Below the pieces are notes generated by a model. It had not been told where the DNA came from, did no database searches, and worked only from the letters and a program-made list of their open reading frames with translations. A stretch of 28,274 nucleotides of DNA from UBA6107 sp964459385. Lineage in GTDB: Bacteria > Chloroflexota > Anaerolineae > Anaerolineales > Anaerolineaceae. The translations under genes were made by a program, and so were the position numbers. The stretch covers positions 1-28,274 of the forward strand of contig CAYWLG010000022.1 of assembly GCA_964459385.1 (NCBI GenBank), given 5' to 3'. Shown here in pieces: positions 1 to 6,609 of this stretch. Numbering within the stretch: the first letter of the stretch is position 1; each line of letters opens with the position of its first letter.

Positions 1-96
1 AACTCAGTCCTTCGTTCCTAATTAACTTTTGTCCAACTAATGGGGTGCACTACATGTAAATGGGGTCTCTCTTTGAAATAGTACGAATGGGTGGAC
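1..96. other. Left edge, no gene seen
   Basis: Ninety-six bases downstream of the minus-strand membrane protein gene. I see no convincing gene, hairpin or mobile element end. Confidence 0.5.
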
Positions 97-801
97 TTAG
101 AAGAGGTTACTGCGTTGCTGAGAATTCTGGTTGTTGCTTCCATCCAGGCTGTGATAGGTGGGTTCGGGTCGAACGGTGCGTGGATTGCGCGTGACGGTCA
201 CTGCGGGGCGAGCCTGGGTCGTCGGGCGAGCGGCTGAATGCGCTGACGAGTGGAAGACCTGCGATTGGAAAGAATCGTTAGAGGCTTTGCCTTTTGAATC
301 TCCCAAATGCTGTAGGGCAGTGGAAAGTGAGCCGATGATCAGAATGCGGATCACCCAGACCATAATGGCGACGAAAATGGGGACGACGTGCGTCAGGGTA
401 TTGGCGTTGATCACGGCGGTGCTTGCAACGGTATGGTTGGCAATTGCGACAGCGACCCCCCACCAAGTGAGTGCAGCATTGGCAAGGGCGGCGATCAGCC
501 AGGCGCCAAACAAGTACCAGGATTCTTTTTGATCGCTTTTGCGGGCGTCCGGTGAGATCAACCGGGCGATGCCGGCAAAATCAATGCCACAGAAGGCCAG
601 GGCTAACAGGGTTGACCAGGCGACATTGCCGAACTTCAAATTGCCCAGCAGGTCTTTGAGCGCGTAGGCAGTGGTGCTGTAGTTGAAGGTCTCGAAGGCG
701 ATCATTGCCAAAATAATGATGATGCCGTAAACGGCACCAGAACGGACGCGGATACCGGAAAGTGTCTTGGTCATAGATGGGCGAGCAGCGGATAAGTTCA
801 T
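97..801 (-). CDS. Four-helix membrane protein of unknown function
   Basis: I do not recognise the family. From the start chosen here the protein has 234 residues. It shows four hydrophobic segments at about 22-44, 60-80, 95-120 and 138-160, followed by a polar, Ser/Gln/Arg-rich tail of about 70 residues that is probably cytoplasmic and disordered. The reading frame continues upstream to an ATG at 837, but the ATG at 799-801 has an AGGAGG ribosome site seven to twelve bases before it (complement of 809-814), so the shorter form is preferred. A good promoter lies further upstream (849-877). The gene is transcribed alone, and its neighbour ends in a terminator. The hydrophobic core suggests a small multi-spanning membrane protein, but no catalytic or transport motif is visible. 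Confidence 0.7.
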   Translation of the reverse strand: MNLSAARPSMTKTLSGIRVRSGAVYGIIIILAMIAFETFNYSTTAYALKDLLGNLKFGNVAWSTLLALAFCGIDFAGIARLISPDARKSDQKESWYLFGAWLIAALANAALTWWGVAVAIANHTVASTAVINANTLTHVVPIFVAIMVWVIRILIIGSLSTALQHLGDSKGKASNDSFQSQVFHSSAHSAARPTTQARPAVTVTRNPRTVRPEPTYHSLDGSNNQNSQQRSNLF

Positions 802-848
802 GAACGTTCCTCCTGAATAATAGAACAAATGTATCATCGAACAATGAC

Positions 849-877
849 AGTATAGAACAAATAAACTATAAAGTCAA
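849..877 (-). promoter_or_regulatory. Sigma-70 type promoter for the 97-801 gene
   Basis: Read on the minus strand there is a -35 box TTGACT (872-877), a 17-base spacer and a -10 box TATACT (849-854). This is close to the bacterial consensus and gives a leader of about 40 bases before the start at 801. A 10-base direct repeat, ATAGAACAAA on the plus strand, occurs at 820-829 and 852-861, the second copy overlapping the -10 box, which may be an operator. Confidence 0.7.
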
Positions 878-916
878 TAGGCAATTTTATCAATTCCGAT
901 TCTCTTAACTTTCAAC

Positions 917-951
917 AAAAAAAAACTGCATGACAGAAAGCCACGCAGTTT
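917..951 (-). terminator. Rho-independent terminator of the phosphorylase/phosphatase operon
   Basis: Arms at 923-932 and 942-951 pair over ten positions with one G-U wobble when read on the minus strand. The loop has nine bases and the hairpin is followed by a run of U (917-925). It lies just after the histidine phosphatase stop codon. Confidence 0.85.
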
Positions 952-969
952 GAATGATTGAATTTGGGG

Positions 970-1539
970 TTAATTATTTTGTGGGGGCCACTGGATGACC
1001 AGCGGGGTGGCATTGTCAGGGATGTGTGGGTGAACGTCGCGCAGATCAATGCGATTGGCCAGGCAGTATAAGGTCGCCACAGAAAGCCCGTGCGAAACCA
1101 GCAGCACACGCCCGTGTGGATATTTCTGCGCTATCTCATTGACAGCTTCTTGCATGCGATCGGCTACTTGCTGCACTGATTCGCCGCCCGGCGCATGGGC
1201 CACACCTGGGTCGTTGTCTGAGTTGCGTGGGTCGAACTCATAGGTTGCCAGAACCTCTTTGAGCGACAGACCTTCCCAGTCGCCCTGATTGATCTCGCGC
1301 AGGCGGGCATCCGTCACTGCTGGTAAGCCCAATTGTTGGGCTGCGATGGCGGCCGTTTCAGAAGCGCGTTTCAGGTCGCTCGAAAAAACTGCGTCAAAGT
1401 GGGTAGCACTTAGTGTGGCTGAAAGTGATTTTGCCTGTGCGATTCCCGTTGAATTGAGCGGAATATCGGTCTGCCCTTGAAAGCGCCCTGCCAGGTTCCA
1501 GTCGGTTTGTCCGTGTCGTATGAGCCAGATCTCGGTCAT
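970..1539 (-). CDS. Histidine phosphatase family protein (phosphoglycerate mutase-like)
   Basis: A protein of 189 residues with the family hallmark LIRHGQTDWN near the N terminus, where Arg8 and the phospho-accepting His9 sit. The second conserved histidine is in VLLVSHG at about residue 147. The length fits the small single-domain members (cobalamin phosphatase CobC, GpmB-like and broad phosphatases). The motifs do not tell which substrate is used, so I do not give a gene name. It lies 20 bases downstream of the nucleoside phosphorylase gene and is followed by a terminator, so the two are probably one transcript. Such pairing would fit release or salvage of phosphorylated sugars from nucleosides, but that is inference. 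No strong ribosome site precedes the ATG, which suggests translational coupling. Confidence 0.88.
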   Translation of the reverse strand: MTEIWLIRHGQTDWNLAGRFQGQTDIPLNSTGIAQAKSLSATLSATHFDAVFSSDLKRASETAAIAAQQLGLPAVTDARLREINQGDWEGLSLKEVLATYEFDPRNSDNDPGVAHAPGGESVQQVADRMQEAVNEIAQKYPHGRVLLVSHGLSVATLYCLANRIDLRDVHPHIPDNATPLVIQWPPQNN

Positions 1540-1559
1540 GCTGCGATGTTACTTTCTGC

Positions 1560-2345
1560 TTAGTGGTTTTGTCGGTCTTGTTCGATCAGTATCTTGATGG
1601 CTTCAACCCCGACCCGAATGACCGAGTCGGCATCGAATTCGTTCATATGTTTATCCGCACTGTGGTCGTCCATCTCGGACAGTTCAGATTCGTTGACCAC
1701 CAGCATGGCACCGCCGGCACGCTTGCGGTAAATGGAAGAGAGCACAAACAGAGCGGCCGATTCCATTTCAGAGCAAATGGCGCCTCCGGCCACCCAGGCA
1801 TCCCAGCGTTCTTTCAACTGGTCGGCCATTGGCATTCGTTGTCGTTCTACTTCACCGTAAAATGAATCTTTCGATTGTGCCACGCCCAAATGGTGGCTGA
1901 GTTTCAGTTTGCGGGCAGCTTCGCGCAAAGCAAAGACCACATCTACATTGGCGACTGCCGGAAAGTTTATGGGCAGGTATTGACTGGTGGTGCCCTCATC
2001 GCGGATGGCGCCGGTAACTATGGCGATATCGCCGGCATGGACGTAAGGCTGCATCGAACCTGAACTGCCTACACGGATGAAAGTATCCGCTCCGGCTTCG
2101 GCCAATTCTTCCACTGCAATGGCAGTCGAGGGGCAGCCGATGCCGGTGGAGACCACCGAAACTTTTTCACCCAACAGTGTGCCTGTCCAGGTGACGTATT
2201 CGCGGTTTTGTGCGATGAAAACCGGTGAATCGAAATAATGAGCGATCTTTTCACAGCGGCCCGGATCCCCCGGCAGGAGAACATAACGGCCTACATCCCC
2301 TTGTTTAATGTGCAAATGAAAGGCCAGCCCTTCTTCGTTTCTCAT
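1560..2345 (-). CDS. Nucleoside phosphorylase, uridine phosphorylase-like
   Basis: The 261-residue protein has the pattern of the NP-I family: LPGDPGR at about 24-30 (phosphate-binding Gly/Asp/Arg), a RVGSSGSM segment at about 91-98, and the EMESAALF signature at about 193-200, whose Glu and Met contact the ribose. The family splits nucleosides with phosphate to give a free base and ribose 1-phosphate in the cytosol. The spacing and these motifs look most like uridine phosphorylase, although purine specificity cannot be excluded. A GAGG ribosome site lies six bases before the ATG. It is the first gene of an operon with the histidine phosphatase. A TATAAT box lies on the minus strand at 2377-2382. 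Confidence 0.85.
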   Translation of the reverse strand: MRNEEGLAFHLHIKQGDVGRYVLLPGDPGRCEKIAHYFDSPVFIAQNREYVTWTGTLLGEKVSVVSTGIGCPSTAIAVEELAEAGADTFIRVGSSGSMQPYVHAGDIAIVTGAIRDEGTTSQYLPINFPAVANVDVVFALREAARKLKLSHHLGVAQSKDSFYGEVERQRMPMADQLKERWDAWVAGGAICSEMESAALFVLSSIYRKRAGGAMLVVNESELSEMDDHSADKHMNEFDADSVIRVGVEAIKILIEQDRQNH

Positions 2346-2376
2346 GGCAACCTCGCAGAATAAGATTGGGAGCTTG

Positions 2377-2382
2377 ATTATA
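2377..2382 (-). promoter_or_regulatory. -10 box for the nucleoside phosphorylase operon
   Basis: TATAAT on the minus strand, 31 bases before the start codon at 2345. The -35 region is poor (CATTTA at 17 bases). A leader of about 25 bases containing the GAGG ribosome site would result. Confidence 0.5.
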
Positions 2383-2410
2383 GCCTAATTGCAGATGGAT
2401 AAATGTAAAG

Positions 2411-2439
2411 AAAAAGCCAGATGATTCATCTGGCTTTTG
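2411..2439 (-). terminator. Terminator of the LysM gene
   Basis: A perfect 13-base inverted repeat (2412-2424 with 2426-2438) that can form a GCCAGATG/CATCTGGC hairpin. On the minus strand it is followed by TTTTTCTTT, so it ends the LysM gene whose stop is at 2446. The symmetrical A and T runs could also let it work in the other direction. Confidence 0.85.
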
Positions 2440-2445
2440 AAAGAG

Positions 2446-3231
2446 CTACTTTCTCTTCATGGTCATGTAGGCGAAGAGCCCTACGCCGACCCCTGCTACC
2501 AGGATCAGCCCGCCGAGGATGGCCAGCAAGATCGACCCGCCGGAACCACCGCCGCCAATATCCAGCGCGGAACTCTCTTGGGCGCCAAAATTGACCGTGG
2601 AAATGTCACCGGCCTTCAACTGGTCGGTGTAGTTTTGCTCGGTGGTTGAGTTGTATCCTTCGGGGATGGCCACGCTGATGGTATATTCACCTTCATTGAT
2701 TTCTTCAAAGCAAACCGGGTTCCCATCCCCGGTGGTGGCAGCCGTTTGGGCAAAATCGCCGCTTTGACTGGAAACACTGACCTCACCACCTGCCAAAGAG
2801 GTTTCATCGCCATCCACCATTGCGTTCCCGTTGCTGTCTTTGAAAAGAAAAACGCAGATCGTGCCCTTGCCGACAACCGGCATGGGTGTGGGCAGAGAAG
2901 AGGTGGGCGTAGGCGATGGGCCAGCGGTGATCACTGCGGTGGGCACCGTCCCGATGAGCAGTTTGCGCCCGATGGTCAGGCTGCCGCAATCATCCAGGTT
3001 GAGTTGATTGAGGCTGCGCAGTGTGTCGAGCGTGATGTTGTTGAGCAAAGCGATGCTTTCGCAGGTATCGCCGGATTTAACAATGTAGTAGATGTTGCCG
3101 TTCTCTTCGGCTGTGGGGGTGTAAATGAACACCTGGGCGTTAACCGGCGCTGAAAGCATTGGCTGAATCACCAACAACCCGGTTGCCAGGAAGAGAAGCG
3201 TAAGGATCAAGAAAAAGTTTTTCGTTTTCAT
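2446..3231 (-). CDS. Membrane-anchored LysM protein with Pro/Thr linker
   Basis: From the ATG at 3229-3231 the protein has 261 residues. Order of parts: signal peptide (about 1-33), LysM domain (about 48-93, YYIVKSGDTCESIA...), Pro/Thr linker (about 97-120), a beta-rich domain that starts with a calcium-loop-like DSNGNAMVDGDE (132-143) and resembles SdrD-B or carboxypeptidase-regulatory folds, then a Gly-rich hinge and a C-terminal membrane helix (about 233-256) with a basic tail MKRK. LysM domains bind peptidoglycan or chitin, so this should be a cell-surface wall-binding protein. Cys57 and Cys82 could form a disulfide. An upstream ATG at 3261 is possible, but a TATAAT box would then lie inside the coding region, so the shorter form is preferred. 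Confidence 0.82.
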   Translation of the reverse strand: MKTKNFFLILTLLFLATGLLVIQPMLSAPVNAQVFIYTPTAEENGNIYYIVKSGDTCESIALLNNITLDTLRSLNQLNLDDCGSLTIGRKLLIGTVPTAVITAGPSPTPTSSLPTPMPVVGKGTICVFLFKDSNGNAMVDGDETSLAGGEVSVSSQSGDFAQTAATTGDGNPVCFEEINEGEYTISVAIPEGYNSTTEQNYTDQLKAGDISTVNFGAQESSALDIGGGGSGGSILLAILGGLILVAGVGVGLFAYMTMKRK

Positions 3232-3243
3232 AGTGTTTTCAAG

Positions 3244-3249
3244 ATTATA
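3244..3249 (-). promoter_or_regulatory. -10 box of the LysM gene, start-proximal
   Basis: An exact TATAAT on the minus strand, only 12 bases before the preferred ATG (3231). A TTGACA lies upstream (3263-3268), but the spacer is only 13 bases. The predicted mRNA leader would be about six bases and there is no Shine-Dalgarno site. Confidence 0.6.
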
Positions 3250-3306
3250 ACATTCTTTCATTTGTCAATTCCTGAGCGAATTTACACCTGTATTGTCGTT
3301 GCATTG

Positions 3307-3312
3307 TATAAT
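3307..3312 (+). promoter_or_regulatory. -10 box of the lipoprotein gene, start-proximal
   Basis: An exact TATAAT on the plus strand, 12 bases before the ATG at 3325, mirroring the divergent LysM gene. A TTTACA at 3281-3286 could act as -35, but the spacer is 20 bases. A nearly leaderless mRNA is predicted. Confidence 0.6.
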
Positions 3313-3324
3313 CAACAGAACCAA

Positions 3325-4143
3325 ATGGTGAAGAAAAACAATCTGAGTTGGTTTTTGAATATCCTGACCGTTTTGGCATTTCTGGGGGTCGGAATGCTTC
3401 TGTCTGCTTGCGCATCTCCGCTAACGACGTCAGAGGAAAATGTTTTTGCGAGCCAAACCACCACCCCAACCATTACTTCTACGGTCATCTGGTTCCCGGT
3501 TACGGCCACCCCTACAACTGCTCCGACCGAAACCCCCACGCCCAACCCGGCCTCTACCCCTGTTTATGGCTCACTGCTTTTCAGCGATCCGTTCAGCGGC
3601 GATACCCCCTGGAAGAATGAACAGAACGCCAACGGCTACATCATCGTCAAGGACGGCGCCCTTTCTTTGGCCGTAAAAGCCGAGCGGGGCAGCCTCTATG
3701 CTTTTCGCAGCGATACAAATTTGACCAATTTCTACCTTGAAACAACCGCCAACGTGGGGCTGTGTAAAGGCAATGATCAGTTGGGTGTGCTCTTCAGGGT
3801 GAACGGATCACAAAGTTTTTATCGTTTGCTCATCAACTGTCTGGGGCAGGTTTCGCTGCAGCAGGTGGCAGGGGGTACTCCCGTCGTGCTGGTGGATTGG
3901 ACTTCTGGCAGCTTGCCACCCGGCTTATATCAACCCATTACGATCGGTATTTGGCAAAGCAGCAGCAAGATGCGAATTTATCTGAATGGGCAACTACAGT
4001 TTGAGGCCAGCAGCGATTACTTTCGCTCAGGCGGGATCGGTTTTTATGCCCATGCCGATGCGGATAATCCGTTGACGGTAAACTTTACTTCGCTGAACGT
4101 GTTTGACGTGCCGCGAACGTCTGCCGTCGCCCCCACACCATAA
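3325..4143 (+). CDS. Lipoprotein with C-terminal lectin/glucanase-like beta-sandwich domain
   Basis: The protein has 272 residues from the ATG at 3325. It begins with a lipoprotein signal peptide whose lipobox LSAC puts the lipidated cysteine at 29. A Pro/Thr linker of about 30-35 residues follows (about 45-75), then a domain from about 77 to 262 with the alternating hydrophobic pattern of a concanavalin-like fold (LamG or DUF1080-like). Typical pieces are LLFSDPFSG at its start and MRIYLNGQLQFEA and GGIGFYA near its end. Such domains bind carbohydrate or cell-surface ligands; no glycosidase active site is visible. The frame is open back to 3262, but a TATAAT box at 3307 and the signal peptide support the later start. 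It is divergent from the LysM gene. Confidence 0.8.
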   Translation: MVKKNNLSWFLNILTVLAFLGVGMLLSACASPLTTSEENVFASQTTTPTITSTVIWFPVTATPTTAPTETPTPNPASTPVYGSLLFSDPFSGDTPWKNEQNANGYIIVKDGALSLAVKAERGSLYAFRSDTNLTNFYLETTANVGLCKGNDQLGVLFRVNGSQSFYRLLINCLGQVSLQQVAGGTPVVLVDWTSGSLPPGLYQPITIGIWQSSSKMRIYLNGQLQFEASSDYFRSGGIGFYAHADADNPLTVNFTSLNVFDVPRTSAVAPTP

Positions 4144-4156
4144 GACATCCTCCCAA

Positions 4157-4188
4157 TTGACAACTCTTTTTTTGAAGTCGTGTACAAT
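4157..4188 (+). promoter_or_regulatory. Probable promoter of the ssb operon
   Basis: TTGACA at 4157-4162 and TACAAT at 4183-4188, separated by 20 bases, which is longer than the usual 16-18. It lies in the 82-base gap between the lipoprotein stop and ssb. Confidence 0.45.
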
Positions 4189-4225
4189 ATTAAACAATAA
4201 CCGTGAGTGAATTTCAGGAGGAGAA

Positions 4226-4648
4226 ATGTATCAGAAAATCATGATCTTGGGCCGTCTGGGACGCGATCCCGAAATGCGCTATACACCGGCTGGTAAAGCC
4301 GTTACCAGTTTTAATGTGGCGACTGACCGTTCCTATCCGGATTCAACCGGCAAGATTGTCAAAGAGACCATCTGGTTCAGAGTGACCGTTTGGGACAAGC
4401 TGGCCGAGAACTGCAATAACTTCCTTTCCAAAGGGAAGTTGGTGTTTGTAGAAGGCCGTTTGACCGTTGACGCCAAAACCGGCGGCCCCCGCATCTGGAC
4501 GGGCCAGGATGGCACCCCGCGCGCTACTTTTGAGATCAGCGCGTCCACCATCAAGTTCCTCTCTCCCAAAAACGAAGGCGCCTCCGGTGGCGGGATGATG
4601 GGCGACGATGATATGGAATCAATGCCCTCTGAAGAGATTCCCTTCTAG
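4226..4648 (+). CDS. ssb: Single-stranded DNA-binding protein
   Basis: This 140-residue protein has the bacterial SSB plan: an OB-fold from about 1 to 112 (start MYQKIMILGRLGRDPEMRYT, then VTSFNVATDRSY and WFRVTVWDKLAENC), a Gly/Met-rich flexible linker, and the acidic tip SEEIPF, which in the family recruits replication and repair proteins. It binds and protects single-stranded DNA during replication, recombination and repair. A strong AGGAGG ribosome site is at 4216-4221, four bases before the ATG. It is the first gene of a three-gene cluster, followed after 14 bases by a DUF3467 gene and then a translin-family gene. The length is a little below that of the E. coli protein because the linker is short. 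Confidence 0.96.
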   Translation: MYQKIMILGRLGRDPEMRYTPAGKAVTSFNVATDRSYPDSTGKIVKETIWFRVTVWDKLAENCNNFLSKGKLVFVEGRLTVDAKTGGPRIWTGQDGTPRATFEISASTIKFLSPKNEGASGGGMMGDDDMESMPSEEIPF

Positions 4649-4662
4649 AAAGTGAGAAGAGG

Positions 4663-4995
4663 ATGGAACCGAAAGAAACCCCTCCGAACACCGGTCCGCA
4701 GCCGGTAGAGATACCGGAGGACTTGAATGCTGTCTATTCAAACCTGGTACGCATCAGTCATTCTCCCTCCGATATCGTGTTTGATTTTGGACAAATGCTG
4801 CCCGGTCAAAAAGCGCAGGTGAAACTGCGTGTGGTGATGACCCCCATTGGGGCAAAATCGTTCTTGCACGCTTTGGCCGAAAACTTGGCCCGTTATGAGG
4901 CTGCCAATGGAGAGATCAATTTGCCGGGGAACAGTTCTCTGGCCAGCGATCTGTTCAGGCAGGTAAAACCACCCGAACCGCCGAAAGAAGACTAA
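4663..4995 (+). CDS. DUF3467 family protein
   Basis: A small cytosolic protein of 110 residues. The central part (about 25-95) matches the pattern I know for DUF3467: YSNLVRISHSPSDIVFDFG, then RVVMTPIGAKSFLHALAENL and YEAANGEI. Both ends are Pro/Glu-rich and probably disordered. The family has no firmly established function to my knowledge; it is often a small stand-alone domain. It lies 14 bases after ssb and 2 bases before the translin-like gene, so all three are very likely co-transcribed and perhaps translationally coupled. An AGAAGAGG stretch lies directly before the ATG. No catalytic residues are obvious. Confidence 0.8.
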   Translation: MEPKETPPNTGPQPVEIPEDLNAVYSNLVRISHSPSDIVFDFGQMLPGQKAQVKLRVVMTPIGAKSFLHALAENLARYEAANGEINLPGNSSLASDLFRQVKPPEPPKED

Positions 4996-4997
4996 AC

Positions 4998-5636
4998 ATG
5001 GATGATCGCTTTGCAATTGTCACCGAAAAAGCCAGACAGGTATTTGATGACCGTACCGCTGCGCGCGACCGCGCACTGGTGCAGGCCCGCCAGTTGACCC
5101 GTTTGTGCGCGCATACCATTCGCGCCATTCATCGCAGTGAGGTTGACCCCGCCCATGAACTGTTGAGCGAAGCGCATACGCTGGTTCAGCAGATGCAAAA
5201 AGACATGGTGAATTACCCCGATCTCTATTTCGCCGGCTACACTCAGGATGCCATCAAAGAGTTCTCAGAAGCCAGCCTGACCTGTGCCATTATTGAAAAT
5301 GAGCAGTTGCCCACGCCCGAAGAACTGGGGATCGAATACAACACCTATGTCAATGGCCTGGCCGAATGCATTGGCGAACTTCGCCGTCGCTGTTTGGATA
5401 TTCTGCGTCAGGGCTATTCCGAAGATGCCGAACGCCTTTTAACGGCGATGGATGACATCTATGATTTTTTGGTCACGATGGATTACCCGGACGCTGTTAC
5501 CAACGGGCTGCGTCGGCAAACGGACCTGGTGCGGGGCATCATTGAGCGTACCCGCGCCGACCTGACGCTCAGCTTGAGAGAGCAGCACCTTCAAGAAGCC
5601 CTTATCGAGTTTGAGAAGCGTTTCCCCAATAAGTAA
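4998..5636 (+). CDS. Bacterial translin-family protein
   Basis: A 212-residue, almost wholly alpha-helical protein whose second half reads like translin/TRAX: LGIEYNTYVNGLAECIGELR, a helix with RRRCLDILRQG, MDDIYDFLVTMDY, then LRRQTDLVRGIIERTRADLT. Eukaryotic translin and TRAX form the C3PO ribonuclease, and archaeal relatives form similar octamers that cut RNA. Acidic residues at positions that could match the TRAX metal site are present as ExxE (Glu88 and Glu91) and in the DDIYD segment (152-156), but this equivalence is my inference. The gene begins two bases after the DUF3467 stop and ends before a strong terminator. It is probably an RNA- or DNA-binding factor and possibly a nuclease. 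Confidence 0.75.
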   Translation: MDDRFAIVTEKARQVFDDRTAARDRALVQARQLTRLCAHTIRAIHRSEVDPAHELLSEAHTLVQQMQKDMVNYPDLYFAGYTQDAIKEFSEASLTCAIIENEQLPTPEELGIEYNTYVNGLAECIGELRRRCLDILRQGYSEDAERLLTAMDDIYDFLVTMDYPDAVTNGLRRQTDLVRGIIERTRADLTLSLREQHLQEALIEFEKRFPNK

Positions 5637-5646
5637 ACCCAACACA

Positions 5647-5676
5647 TTGCACCCGCTCCGGCGGGTGCAATTTTTC
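5647..5676 (+). terminator. Terminator of the ssb operon
   Basis: A perfect ten-base stem (5647-5656 with 5661-5670), a TCCG loop and a run of five T. It is one of the strongest intrinsic terminators in the window and separates the ssb cluster from NAD kinase. Confidence 0.93.
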
Positions 5677-5718
5677 TCTACTTCGCTTCAGTCTTTTCTA
5701 AAAGTTTGTCAAACCAGC

Positions 5719-5724
5719 TATAAT
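5719..5724 (+). promoter_or_regulatory. -10 box of the NAD kinase operon, start-proximal
   Basis: An exact TATAAT with only nine bases before the ATG at 5734. The expected RNA start is at about 5731, so the leader would be about three bases, without a Shine-Dalgarno site. No clear -35 box is seen. Confidence 0.55.
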
Positions 5725-5733
5725 ATTCTTGAT

Positions 5734-6609
5734 ATGGAAACAAACCATCCAGCGATTAAGAATATCGCCATTGCCATTCATCCCACCTCGGACGAGGCCA
5801 TGCAAGAGGGCCTGGCTGTGCAGGCGTTCATTCAGCAGAATTGGGGTCTCAACTGCATTATTGATCGCGTCAGTGATCCGGCTTTTCAGACCCGTGTAAA
5901 AGAAAGCAAGATCGATCTGATGGTCACACTGGGGGGGGACGGCACGATGCTGCGTGCAGGTCATTTGTGCGCACCGGTGAATGTGCCTTTGCTCGGCATC
6001 AATATGGGCCGATTTGGCTTTTTAATGCAGGTGGCACGCGCTGAATGGAAAGAGGTTCTGCCGCGCGTGTTCAACGGCGAATATGCCATCGAAGAACGCA
6101 TGATGCTGCAAGGGGACGTCTGGCGCGGAGAGAAGCATTTGCTGAGCAGCCAGGTGATCAACGAGGTGGTGGTTTGCCGCGGTCTGGTGGTGCGCCCCAT
6201 TCGTATCCATGCCTCGGTGGATGGCTACTCGCTGGCTTCTTACATGGCCGATGGGTTGATCGCAGCCACCCCCACCGGCTCAACGGCTTATGCGCTGGCT
6301 GTGGGCGGGCCGATCATGCCGCCCGAACTGCGCAACATCCTCATTGTCGCGGTGGCGCCGCACCTTTCGCTTGATCGCGCGGTGATCTTGCCGGAGGGGG
6401 CTTGTGTAGAGATCACCACCGACACCGACCATGAGGCTGTGGTCAGCCTGGACGGGCATGCACCGCTGGTGTTGAAAAATGGTGACAAAGTCACGGTGAA
6501 ATCAAGCGACTACACTGTTAAATTCTTGAGCTTTAAAGACCCGGGGTATTTTTATCGAAATCTGGGCAATTACCTTGAACAAAATCCCTCCATTGGCGGT
6601 TTTAAATGA
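5734..6609 (+). CDS. nadK: NAD kinase
   Basis: The 291-residue protein has the GGDGT motif at 67-71, which binds NAD and ATP phosphates, and the TPTGSTAYALAVGGPI segment at about 179-194 typical of NAD kinases. It phosphorylates NAD to NADP in the cytosol, the only de novo source of NADP(H). The frame is open back to 5611, but the preceding terminator and the TATAAT box at 5719 lie inside that extension, so METNHP at 5734 is taken as the start. The stop overlaps the next gene by four bases (ATGA). The GGDGT motif is coded partly by a run of eight G (5931-5938). Confidence 0.95.
   Translation: METNHPAIKNIAIAIHPTSDEAMQEGLAVQAFIQQNWGLNCIIDRVSDPAFQTRVKESKIDLMVTLGGDGTMLRAGHLCAPVNVPLLGINMGRFGFLMQVARAEWKEVLPRVFNGEYAIEERMMLQGDVWRGEKHLLSSQVINEVVVCRGLVVRPIRIHASVDGYSLASYMADGLIAATPTGSTAYALAVGGPIMPPELRNILIVAVAPHLSLDRAVILPEGACVEITTDTDHEAVVSLDGHAPLVLKNGDKVTVKSSDYTVKFLSFKDPGYFYRNLGNYLEQNPSIGGFK

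Noticed and set aside
820..861. GAAC-containing repeats as a possible LexA (SOS) box
   Set aside because: The sites are direct repeats of ATAGAACAAA without the GTTC half needed for the Gram-positive type SOS box.
5611..5733. Upstream extension of NAD kinase
   Set aside because: It runs through the ssb operon terminator and the TATAAT box and does not look like part of the enzyme.
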